Assembly: GCA_016617855.1 (NCBI GenBank)
Contig: JAECUM010016868.1
Location: 1 to 64,000 of the forward strand
Origin: Megalonaias nervosa
Lineage: Eukaryota; Mollusca; Bivalvia; Unionida; Unionidae
Direction of reading: 5' to 3'
Length of the DNA: 64,000 nt
Part shown: in pieces, positions 1 to 10,582 of the stretch
Layout: each line of letters starts with the position of its first letter
Position numbering within the stretch: the stretch's first letter is position 1
Notes under the pieces: model-generated
Database searches by the model: none
What the model saw: the letters and a program-made list of their open reading frames with translations, nothing else
What the model was told of the DNA's origin: nothing
Program-made: the position numbers and the translations under genes

Positions 1-777
1 AAAAAAAAAAAATGCTTAAGTTACGACCAATGAAAACCGTTCTCAATGCTTTTTACACCTCCCCGGTAATGGATATTGTTTCACACAAAGTCGATACCTG
101 TTCTAGTCTCTTCGCCCAGAGAAGACCAGATTTGGGTTGCACATTAAAAAGTTGAATCTGTTTCCGAGAGATGCTCATAACTAAATCTGTTGAACTGTGT
201 GTTAAGAATTTTAAAAAAGCAATGTAATTTTAAAATAAATACTTATACATTGTGTGCTGTGCAAAACTGTGATAAGGATTAAGTGATGGTGCCCAATGTA
301 AAAATTAAAAATTTACCACAATGCAATAAATTCATTTAAGAAGGATGAGATTCAATCGTATTATATATAAATGACATATTCATCACCTACCCCCAACACT
401 CCACCTAAGGACTAATATTTTGAAAATATACATCCAACACTGAAACACTGAGAGATAATGCTGAACTCCTGTCTGTCTCGCTCGCCATATTTCTGTTTCT
501 ATTCGAGGACTGGCTAGTGCTGCGTCACGGGACCACGTGATCTGTCGTCTTATCAAAACTCGGAAAAACTCGGAAATTTACGGAATCGTGGTATCGTCCG
601 CGCAATATAAACACTACCCGCCTACGATATGTAATTTATAAACATTACAGTCGAATTAAAATTTGTAGAGAATTACATACATAAAAGAAAAAAATTTATT
701 TCTGGTCTCCTTTAAGCATATGTTCTGTTTAAAATAATAAAATAGAACTGCATGAGAAATGATAAAGGTAATTACGG
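1..777. other. AT-rich intergenic stretch, nothing recognised
   Basis: Starts with a poly-A run. No open frame with recognisable similarity and no clear repeat edge. A CACGTG core lies near 534 but has no supporting context. Confidence 0.5.

Positions 778-1786
<1,009 letters not shown>

Positions 1787-1861
<75 letters not shown>
1787..1861. repeat. (TA)n microsatellite at gypsy edge
   Basis: About 37 TA units abut the stop codon of the gypsy protease frame. A shorter (TA)n sits at the mirror-image position at 5809-5826. Confidence 0.95.
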
Positions 1862-1863
<2 letters not shown>

Positions 1864-2334
1864 CTATGCCACATCTTCGTGTATCATTTCGTACCTTGCA
1901 GGGATCGATATTGACTCCGATAACACAACTCTACCGCATTCCACCGAATTTAATTTAATCACATCGTATGATAAAATGGTGTCCCCAATAGTCAAACTGT
2001 GATTCACAAAATCAATTTTCCTACCTACTTTTTCAAGGAAATCCAATCCTAACACTCCTTCTGCTGTCAAGCCCATCGTTGCAACGATTACGTAATGGTC
2101 GTGACGTTTCCCTCCGAACAACAAGGTAAACTTTCCTTTTCCGACTACTTCTAGGGGTTTCCCATCTGCACACATAACATTCCCAGTAACCTCATGTAAC
2201 CGAGGTCGATATTCCAGCGCCATCCTCTCATAGACACCCTTTGCTATCATGGTAACCGTAGCACCTGTGTCTTTTAAGAAGCTGACACCCATTCCGTGTA
2301 CAAATCCCGGAAGGTACATCCCAGCGTATTTCAT
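1864..2334 (-). pseudogene. Gypsy retropepsin-like aspartic protease
   Basis: A 156-residue open frame carries the retropepsin signature: DTGAT near residue 22 supplies the catalytic aspartate, and GVLGLDFLEK near residue 95 matches the second conserved motif of the fold. In gypsy elements this enzyme cuts the Gag-Pol polyprotein inside the particle. The fold region is undamaged by stops, but the frame ends at a TAG next to a (TA)n tract, where the reverse transcriptase should follow, so the gene is truncated. The gag remnant lies just upstream on the same strand, as expected. Confidence 0.85.
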
Positions 2335-2431
2335 CGTTGCCTGACCAGTTATATTCCTAGGCCTGGAATTACGGTCCCACCCCTGACCTTTGGGGTGGGC
2401 CCACTCTAGTTTTCCGACAGTTTGGGCTTAC

Positions 2432-3240
2432 TTATTGGACAGTCTCTTTTTTAAAATGCCCTATTTCTCCGCACTTGTAACGAGATCTTCCCTTCGTTCC
2501 GTTTTCCCCTGCAGATTTTGCCTTCAAATCCTTTAGTAACGTCTTGAGTTCCGCAATTTCTTTCTTAAGTTCCTGGATATTACTTAGTCCTGCATCAGAC
2601 ATTGTCACAGTTCGTGCATATCTGCTCAAATCCATTCGCTGCAGTTCGGCTCTATTAATGGCTTCGGGATCCACTCCAATCTGAATTGCTTCATCAAGGG
2701 TTTTAGGACGTGCCTGTTGTATTCTTAACGTAAGTTCGCTGTCAGTTAAATAATCGATAAATTGCTCTTTCGGCAGTGTTTCGAGTAATTCTTCTGACGC
2801 CTTGGGATATGCTTGGGAAGCGAGTCGGCGTATCACTTGTCCCATTTTTGGGAGTGTTTCATGTTCCCTTCTAAGGCGGCTTTTTAGTTGTACTCTGTAA
2901 ATTTCCGGTTTTTTTTTTTGGTTTTGTTTGGCGCGAACCTTCTTTCTAGCGAATCCACGAGCCTGTCATAATCTGAAATTCCAGATCCCAGTAGCTGTTG
3001 GGCCTGACCCCTGAGACTCACTGCTAGATAAAGCCATTTCACTTCTGAGTCCATTTGTTTATCCTAGCACACGTAAAAACATGCGCTTGAAAGTCCATCA
3101 GTGGTGTGGTACCGTCGAATGTTTGTGGCGTTACAAGAGGTCGTTTCAGTTTACTTTGTTCCCAAAATTCTAATCTTCTTTGGGGAGCTTGATTTCTTTC
3201 CCGGGGTCTCGATGGCGTCATTTGATGTTCAATTCCGAGA
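2432..3240 (-). pseudogene. Gypsy Gag remnant with degraded zinc knuckle
   Basis: Two open segments (3221-3039 and 2845-2432) plus the frame-shifted stretch between them read as one Gag. The first holds a TFDGTTPLMDFQAH-type stretch typical of gypsy capsid regions. The middle holds ISDYDRLVDSLERRF. The last ends in a nucleocapsid-like YKCGEIGHFKKET. The CCHC knuckle would need four ligands; only the second Cys and the His survive, so RNA binding through it is lost. The protein normally forms the virus-like particle shell. There are at least two frameshifts and an internal stop. The strand matches the protease downstream of it. Confidence 0.75.
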
Positions 3241-3290
3241 GTCCTGCGTGTACTTTCTTCTATTTCACGCTCCAGTTGCAGAATTTACTT

Positions 3291-5014
3291 TACGAAAAAT
3301 AATCCCATCGAAGTAGACGCTTCCAAATATGGGATTGAGGCATGCCTTATGCAAGACGGTCACCCCATAGCATTCGCATCCAAAAGCCTAACACAAACCG
3401 AAATAGGGTATGCTCAGATAGAAAAAGAAATGCTGGCTATACTATTTGGCTGTAAACGTTTTCATCAATTGGGTTTTGCTAGACCAGTTAGGGTGCACTC
3501 AGATCACAAGCCGATTGAACCGATCATGAGGAAGCCCCTTTCAGCAGCCCCTCCACGCCTTCAACGCATGATGTTGCAGCTTCAGCAGTACGATATTGAA
3601 GTGCATCATGTACGAGGGAAAGATTTGCCCATTAGCGATTATTTATCAAGACACTTACTTCCGGACACATACCCAAGATTGATCGAAGGACTCGACCTTC
3701 ACGTACATACGATCAAACAACAGTTGTTTGTCACAGATCGACGGTTAGAATGTCTGAAGAGCGTTATCAAAGTTGACCCGCAAATGCAAACTTTGATAAA
3801 GAGTATAACTCACGGATGGCCTAGTTCACGCGCTGACTGCAATACAGATGTGCTTCAGTTCTGGAATCATAGGGATGAGCTATCTGAAGAAGATTACTTA
3901 ATTTTCAGAGGTCAAAAGTTAATTGTACCGAAAGGTCTCCGGCAGGAGATGATACGAGCTGTGCACACTGGTCATCTGGGAGTAAACAAGACGTTAGAAC
4001 GCGCGAAAGATGACATCTTTTGGCCAGGCATGTCCAAAGAAATCACAGACCATGTGTTAAAATGCTCGATATGTCTCACTCACCGCGACTCCAATGCTAA
4101 AGAACCTTTAATCCCACATGACATCAAACAAAGGCCTTATCAAAAAATTGGTACTGACCTGTTTGCATTTGATGAAAAAAAATATCTCATGACTGTTGAT
4201 TATTATAGTCGATTTTTTGAGATAGACTTATTGCCTGACATACACAGTATCACAATTATCAGGAAACTGAAAGTACACGTCACGAAACGGTATTTGTGAT
4301 GTCTGTGTCAGCGACAATGGGCCGCAATTTTCATCCCAAGAATTCGCAAACTTTGCGAAAGAATGGGGTTTCGAACACAGGGCGTCAAGTCCATTACATG
4401 CAATGTCTAATGGTTTAGCAGAAAAGGCAGTCTCGATTGCCGAGAAATTGCTCACCAAAGCAAGGGACAGTAAGCAGGACCCTTATTTAGCCTTGTTAGA
4501 ATAAAGAAATACACCCTTGGATTACGGCTATACACCAGCTCAAATGTTACTTGGTAGAAGAACAAAATCTATAATACCGATTACAAATAAACTTCTCAAA
4601 CCACAGACCGTTGACCCAACTATTGTTCAAAAGAAAACGCAGCAGTCGAAATTAAAACAAAAACAGTATTTTAACAAATCGGCAAAAGTACTTAAACCCC
4701 TTTCTGTAAATGATTCTGTGAGGGTTCAAATTGGTAAAACATGGAAACCTGCCAAAGTTATAAGAGTTCACAGCGGCAGGTCATATTCTGTACAAATTAG
4801 GGATGGTGGTGTTTACCGCCGAAATCGAAGGTTACTTAATAAAACCATGGAGAATCTGTCAGATGTGACCCCATTTGCTGCTCGCGTATTGGCTGACCCC
4901 GAGCATCAATGTGAAAATACTCCATTTCAAACAGTTGTCCCTAGAGAACCCCATTTCAATAACACTATCCCAGAATCAGGAGCTAAGACTTTGAGGTCAG
5001 ATGCCCATATATAA
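3291..5014 (+). pseudogene. Gypsy RNase H and integrase remnant
   Basis: The frame opens with VDASKYGIEACLMQDG (RNase H) and continues through PIAFASKSLT and EKEMLAILFGCKRFH, then HSDHKP. The integrase follows: a zinc-binding H2C2 region (HTGHLGVNKT, later CSICLTH), then core aspartates in GTDLFAF and SDNGPQF and a glutamate in NGLAEKAV, so D, D and E are all visible. There is a frameshift near 4290, a TAA at about 4502, and a further open segment 4517-5014 (YTPAQMLLGRRT) giving the C-terminal domain. The family is Ty3/gypsy of the type often labelled K02A2.6-like. Reverse transcriptase sequence is absent upstream. Confidence 0.88.
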
Positions 5015-5238
5015 CACGGTCTGGAAGAGAGGTGAAACCTAACAAACTCTATGTAAATGATGAATGGATTAAGTAACATTGATAGTTATAGATAGAGAAC
5101 TAAACTGAAACTTTAGTGTAAATGACATCCCCGGAGTGCCGTTTATGTGGAACGGCGGAGGCTGTTAACAACTGACGAATACATGACAAGCAGGATGATT
5201 ATTTAGGGTATAGTAAAAAAAAACAAAAAAACAAAAAA

Positions 5239-5661
5239 ATGTTAATGGTTATCCAAAATGCATATGAACAACATTATTAATGCATTAAATATGTTTTGGA
5301 CATTACTTACGTATGTATTGTCATTATGTGATTTAGTTTCATGTCAAATCTATATCATCGAAAATAACTATTTCTACAGAATTATTTAGATTTCGTTACC
5401 TTGTTTTATATGTTACCTTCAAAATAAAACAACTTTATTTTTGTCAAAACAAGCGAAATGTTGTATTATTGAAATGGACCATACAATTTACATCATGTGT
5501 ACATCTTTCTCCAATGTATATACCCATGCGCTGTTAGGGACCCGCTGTGTGGATTGCCTATATGAGTCACTGTTAAAAATAAAGTCTTGGAAGCAACACG
5601 CTTGTGTCTGTTTCAATATATACATCTCACTTGAGACAGTTTAGGACAAGAAAAACAACAG
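5239..5661 (+). repeat. Candidate gypsy 3' LTR
   Basis: A purine-rich A tract (5214-5238) that could serve as polypurine tract is followed by TGTTAATGG. The segment contains AATAAA at about 5579 and could end in ACA near 5661, giving the TG...CA ends usual for LTRs. No second copy is visible in the window, so this cannot be confirmed as an LTR by repeat identity. Confidence 0.35.
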
Positions 5662-5779
5662 TGTGTGCAGGTAATTTAATTTAAAAATCTTGTATTGTTG
5701 TACAAAATACGCGAACGGGTAAGGAGCATTTCATTGTACGAGGGGATATATCAAAATGTTGTGACTAAAATCAGCTGAT

Positions 5780-5826
5780 CGTATGATACACGAAGAAGCG
5801 GCATAGCCATATATATATATATATTA
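5780..5826 (+). repeat. Inverted copy of the protease 3' end plus (TA)n
   Basis: About 29 bp plus a following (TA)n closely match the reverse complement of 1861-1891, with few mismatches. Both encode the same short C-terminal peptide and stop. This forms inverted repeats bounding the broken gypsy element. Confidence 0.75.
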
Positions 5827-6246
5827 TATAATTGTCATTTTCTTATCTACTATGATTTCTTTTGCATATGTTTGGTCTTCTCTAAGACCAACATACAGGG
5901 AAGGATGACTGGAAACTCCCTACCATGCCCGGTAAGTATCCTTCCCTTATTTTTATGTAAATGAAGTTTCCTATGCATTATATAATCACAAGTAGTATCA
6001 TTACTGAGATATGAGACCGCGATAACCGATCAGATTTCTCAATCCTGAACTCCTTTTAGTTTCCCATGAACTTTACCTTCCTCCTGAAAGATCGCAGATC
6101 GTCGGGGGTATCACGACAAGTTCACTCGAATTTTACAGCCTGTAAATCAATCACCTGTTTTCGTTCCGTTCCGCTGATAGCTATTCGTACATGCGCGCAG
6201 TCGTCGTAAAGTTTCGTTGTTGGTACAACCAAGGGTTGCTTATGAT
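5827..6246. other. Intergenic, small inverted repeat only
   Basis: An agggaaggat/atccttccct inverted pair lies at about 5896-5946. Nothing else recognised. Confidence 0.5.
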
Positions 6247-6556
6247 GTGTGTGTGTGTGTGTGTGTGTGATTTGGATTTTAAACGTAGCTTTAACAATTT
6301 TTCAGTCATATCGCTACGATGTCTGCAGTGTGGCATTTTATAGTGATGTCTAGCACTGGGGCATCATGCCGCAGACATGTAGTATGATGTCCCACCCAGT
6401 CACACTATCCAGACACCAGGCCGACCAGTCCTAACACTAACCTCTTAATGCTGAGCGCCTAGCGAGGCTGCTGTTAGTACCATTATTGTGAGTCTTTGGT
6501 ATGACTCGGCCGGGCATCGAACCCACGACCTCCCGCATCCGAGGCGGACGCTTCGG
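6247..6556 (-). mobile_element. SINE family I, copy 1
   Basis: Reads on the minus strand from a tRNA-like head (about 6556 to 6490, with the B box GGTTCGATGCC) through the shared body (GGTACTAACAG, CTCAGCATTAAG, GGTCGGCCTGGTGTC, TGCAGACATCGTAGCGA) to a CA/TG dinucleotide tail at 6247-6269. The same body occurs at 21411, 27239 and 43727. It is a Pol III-type SINE dependent on a LINE partner for movement. Confidence 0.85.
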
Positions 6557-6632
6557 GTGCGGGAGGTCGTGGGTTCGATGCCCGGCCGAGTCATACCAAA
6601 GACTTACAAAAATGGTACTAACAGCTGCTTGA
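6553..6632 (+). mobile_element. SINE family I, copy 2 (5' head only, inverted)
   Basis: The tRNA-like head and first body bases in plus orientation abut copy 1 head to head. The two form an almost perfect palindrome of about 75-bp arms around a 10-15 bp centre. The body stops shortly after ggtactaacagctgc. Confidence 0.85.
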
Positions 6633-6639
6633 GGGGTTA

Positions 6640-6922
6640 TGAGTTGGTACACGAGGCATATCGACAAAGGTTCATGAATTGTAAGACAAGAAACTGTACA
6701 AACCCTGTCGAATTTGCAATGGAAAAAGAAGCGCTAATTGATAGGTGGTATTCAGTCAAGAAGATTGATAAAGATTACAATATCCTCAGACAACTCATAT
6801 TAATTAAAGAGTTCAAGAAGTGCATCCTCAGTGATGTCAAGACCTATCTTGATGAGCAAAAGGTGAAAACTTTGGAAAATGCTGCTCGTAGGTCTGATGA
6901 TTATTTCTTGACTCGAGTTTAA
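6640..6922 (+). pseudogene. Gypsy SCAN-like Gag fragment
   Basis: The frame contains HEAYRQRFMN, VEFAMEKEALIDRW, LRQLILIKEFKKC and YLDEQKVKTLENAA. This is the alpha-helical, SCAN-related capsid region found in a gypsy lineage well known from fish and invertebrates. The N-terminus is missing because an inverted SINE head replaces it; the apparent start within the SINE is not the real one. The stop at 6922 is followed by an A-rich stretch where the nucleocapsid region should lie. The particle-forming role is known for the family, not shown here. Confidence 0.75.
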
Positions 6923-7399
6923 TTTGTCAATAAGCCTTCCCCTCAGCAGTTATTTGGCATTAAAAAAAAAACACAAAAAAAAAACAAAAAAAAAAAAAAT
7001 CTCAGTCTCATACTAGTACTTCCAGATCTCGATCTGGCACAACTTTTAGGAATCAAACTTCTGATAAGACTCGTCAAAAATATGTATCTCTTCCTACGTC
7101 TAACACGTTATTTCTGATTGCTACAGGCTGCAAAATAAGCAACAGAATAAGGACAGTGCTGTTCCAAATACGCTTATTTCAAAGAGGTGAAGGCCACGGT
7201 CTTGGCTCAAAGCAATACATTTTTGGGTCAAACAAACAACAGCAATTCCCAGTCTGGTTTTATTATGGAGAATTATGAACCATTCATATCGAAAGATTTT
7301 ATATTACTTATACCTATTGAAATATTTAGGGACACAGAAGTTTCTCAGAGTCTTTTGTTATCAGGTACTTCGTGTCTTTTCTGAGAAGCCTTCTTCTAG

Positions 7400-8150
7400 T
7401 GGTGGTGTTTTATTCAGGGAGTAGGGTGCGCCTTTGTTAATGTTCCTCTCCATTGTGTCAAATTGCCATCAGTCTTAGTCTCAGGATCTGGGACTGTCGG
7501 AACAGTGCATTCTTTACCCATTAAGAATATTCATTTATTACTAGGCAATAACCTAGCTGGGGATAAGGTTGTGATTTAATCCACTTGTAACTGACAAGCC
7601 TTGTTTGGATTAAAAATTTGATCCTTTTCAAAATTAAGTCCCTGATTTACACTCTACTTGTGCAGCTACCAGAGCTATGGCAAAAATAAATCTTGAGAAT
7701 GAAGTTGATCAGGAAATTATTCATTCAGCTAACACATTTATTGGTCAGCCTTTTGGGAAGGTCACTTTTGCTACTAATATTGGTCAATCAAGAGGTATTA
7801 ATCACAGTGATCCTCTTTTTACTACTCGTTCTATCTAATTCTAATCAGGGTAACAAAACACAATTACTTATAGTCGAACAGGAGCAAAATCATGAGATCT
7901 CTTGTTTGTTTCAGAGGGCTAGTAGTCACACAAGTACAAGTTTGTTTTTTGTGAACAATGGGGTTCTTGTAAGGAAATGGAGACAACTTGATGTACCCAC
8001 TGGTGACGAGTGGTCATCGAGCTATCAGACTGATGCTCGTAAATCATATCGATAGGACATTCTTAGTCTAACCCATGAAACTCCGTTTTAGGAGTCCATA
8101 AGACTTATCACAAGATCTTGAACCATTATTTATTGGTTGAAAATTAAGTC
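7400..8150 (+). pseudogene. Gypsy protease-to-integrase remnant (RT deleted)
   Basis: Read across several stops and shifts, 7420-7570 gives VPLHCVKLPSVLVSG and LLLGNNLAGDKVV, matching the protease/linker region of the SCAN-gag gypsy lineage. At 7870-8055 a frame gives FVNNGVLVRKWR and DVPTGDEW, and 8060-8130 gives ILSLTHETP, which normally lie between RNase H and the integrase zinc finger. The reverse transcriptase and RNase H, about 2 kb in an intact element, are missing between them. Same strand as the Gag remnant upstream, so one internally deleted element at about 6640-8160. Confidence 0.65.
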
Positions 8151-8160
8151 CAAGCAAGAC

Positions 8161-9379
8161 AGTTACAGGATGACTCTCTTTTTTTATCCTCATCACAAGG
8201 AGTACTATACTATTACTCTCACGCGGACATTGTAACTGCAAATTCTCACCTAGAGAATAACAAGTGCAGAAGGTCTAACACACATCAATTATCAATTACT
8301 TCTGCCTTTTTGGCTACTTCTTGTCAGTCGAGAATATTTTGCAAAAGAAGTATTTTTTACAGGTACCACTGGCGAACTTGATGCTAAAATGAGTCCAGAC
8401 CAAGAAAATGTGTTCGGAGTAAGGACAGGCGGGATAGAAACGATTATATTACATGACCCAGTTGTGTGAAATATTGCATGAAACATATATTAAAACCAAG
8501 TGAAACATTGGTCTCTAATTTACGGTTATAAAATTAGATACTAATTTGAAGATCTGTGCTCAGAATGAACCAACAGGAAATAATGTTGAATTATAATTTG
8601 CCTGATTCGCTTGTAAAGGATGTAAGTTAAAACCTTTGCATAACCAGTTAAAACAAGTTATAATAACCAGAATTTACTTTTCATGGGTATTCACATAAGT
8701 GATAAATGTGAATGAAAGTAAGAGTTTGCATGACTGTACATGTAACAGTGAATAGGAAACCAAAGAGTGTCTAGCATACTTTGCCAAAACAACTTTTACC
8801 CGATATCTGATAAAGTAACTCCCACGATCCCGTTACAAAACAAATGACATACTTTATTCGACTGAAAAATGCAAATGAAAACTGCTTTACTCCTTCAGAA
8901 TACATTACTGTGCATTAAAACGATATCATCCCATTTGGCGACAGCAGTAGATATTATGTTACCACAGCATGTAACGTGAAAGCATCTCGAGGTCTACCTG
9001 CCATTTGCGACGCAGACTACATACGGATGTATCATGTGACGATATTACTTGAAGGGATGCTTACTTTTTAGACGGGGAAAGCCCTACATATGTCTAAGCT
9101 TGTTCTTGTGTCAACGCGATTTTTGAACGACATTTTGAATCTGGCAGATAAATGTTAACAAATTCACAGTAAAATGTAAGAAAATTTCTAAAACAACGCT
9201 TATTTATGTGTCGCCAACCTAAATTTAGCTGATAGTATTATAACAAAATTTGCATAGATCTATTTTGAGTCGACCTTATAAAGTGTTCGATGTAATTAAA
9301 CAAATGCTGTGCAATCCATGGCTGACTGAAGAAGGATGTGCATGAAACAAATAAATTAATCTGTAATTGTTAGTTTCCT
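8161..9379. other. Intergenic, no feature recognised
   Basis: AT-rich unique-looking sequence; no frame with similarity and no tandem structure seen. Confidence 0.5.
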
Positions 9380-9720
9380 TTTAAAGCATGCATTTTGCTT
9401 GAAAACTGCTGTCGTCTACGTTTAGGCAGCCCCCACCCACCTGAATGCAACTCCGGAACTGGAAATAAAAGGGGCACGATAATTTGGATAAAAACAGATT
9501 TTTACTAACAAAGAAGACACTCCTGCGTCCTCTAATGAGTATGCAATTACTTTTCACAAGAAAAATGTTGCTATTCTGTGTCAGACGATTCATACCAACT
9601 TTCACACAATGCGCACTACTGTAATCTATTTATAAAGCACATGATATTAAGACAACAGCTGATTGGTCGTAATTAATTTGGGACATGACGTAATAACCTT
9701 CCAATTATTGTGACGAATCA
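9380..9720 (+). repeat. Block A, copy 1 of duplicated segment
   Basis: Matches 39272-39490 in the same orientation, including cacatgatattaagacaaca / cacatgatgtagagacaaca followed by gctgattggtcgta. No coding content recognised. Colinear with blocks B, C and D of both copies. Confidence 0.7.
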
Positions 9721-9845
9721 GAAATCGTCCCTTTGAAAGGCGCCCTTGAGCATCTCTTTATGTATGGAGGTTTGACTAAAATGGATTATTAAGTATGAAA
9801 GATCACGAAAATTTCAAAGATGAGCGAAGCAGATGTTAAATACCA

Positions 9846-9937
9846 TTTTTATAAGTCTTTGGTATGACTCGGCATGGGTTCGAACCCTCGACCTTCCGCA
9901 TCAGAGGCGGACGCTCTAACCGCCGGATCCATAATGG
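9846..9937 (-). mobile_element. SINE family I, tRNA-like head only
   Basis: From the reverse strand: the head with GAGCGTCCGCCTC and GGGTTCGAACCC, through CATACCAAAGACTTATAAAA to TGGTA, after which the body is missing. A 5' fragment. Confidence 0.75.
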
Positions 9938-10533
9938 TATTGTACTAAAATTTATCTTGAAATAAACGATAAAAACCCACACTGACTTTGAAAGAAAATC
10001 CCAGACCACCCAACCACCAACCCCCAGAAATTTAAACGGTAGGTCCTAAAAGAAGCTGAGTTTTCAAAAGACAGTTTATTCAGACCAAAATTCACAAAGA
10101 AGCACTCTCTGTGTCTTAACTTCTCACGTGTCTGATTTATAAAGATGTGTGGATACCTTGCTGAAAAGGACAATTTTTCCACAATCAAATGGTACTCAGA
10201 TTGCTGAAAAATGCCACTTTAAGAAATCGAAAACCTCTCATTGCTCGACCGAAAATGACGCACTGTGCCTACTGATAACCAGGTTTTCAGTCAGCAGGGT
10301 CAGTGTTCTATTCAGCTAGTGGAATTTAGATCTGAAGCAGGCGCGATCATGACCATCTCGAGCTGTAGTGTGAGAAAAGGGTATAACATTCATTTAATGT
10401 TTGATAATAAGTTAAATTTTGCATAAGCATACAAAATCGAATGTTTGAGCTTGTGCTGAACAATGGTGCCAAATTTAATACGCTACGCTATGTGTAGAAT
10501 GAAATATCAGTGTAGATTCCGAAATAGATCGCG

Positions 10534-10534
<1 letters not shown>
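9938..10534. other. Intergenic, no feature recognised
   Basis: No coding similarity or repeat edge seen. Confidence 0.45.

Positions 10535-10580
<46 letters not shown>
10535..10580. repeat. (GA)n microsatellite
   Basis: About 23 GA units. Confidence 0.95.

Positions 10581-10582
<2 letters not shown>

Larger units (their letters stand above)
1861..5826. mobile_element. Broken Ty3/gypsy retrotransposon, halves in opposite orientation
   Basis: The left half (1864-3240) carries gag and protease on the minus strand. The right half (about 3290-5014) carries RNase H and integrase on the plus strand. The reverse transcriptase that should join protease to RNase H is missing. The two halves point away from a junction at about 3240-3290. 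A short stretch encoding the same protease C-terminal end (MIHE followed by an acidic residue, then stop) occurs at both outer ends: minus at 1861-1891 and plus at 5780-5808, each followed by (TA)n. An inversion-type rearrangement of one element, or the meeting of two, explains this. All frames are broken. Confidence 0.8.
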
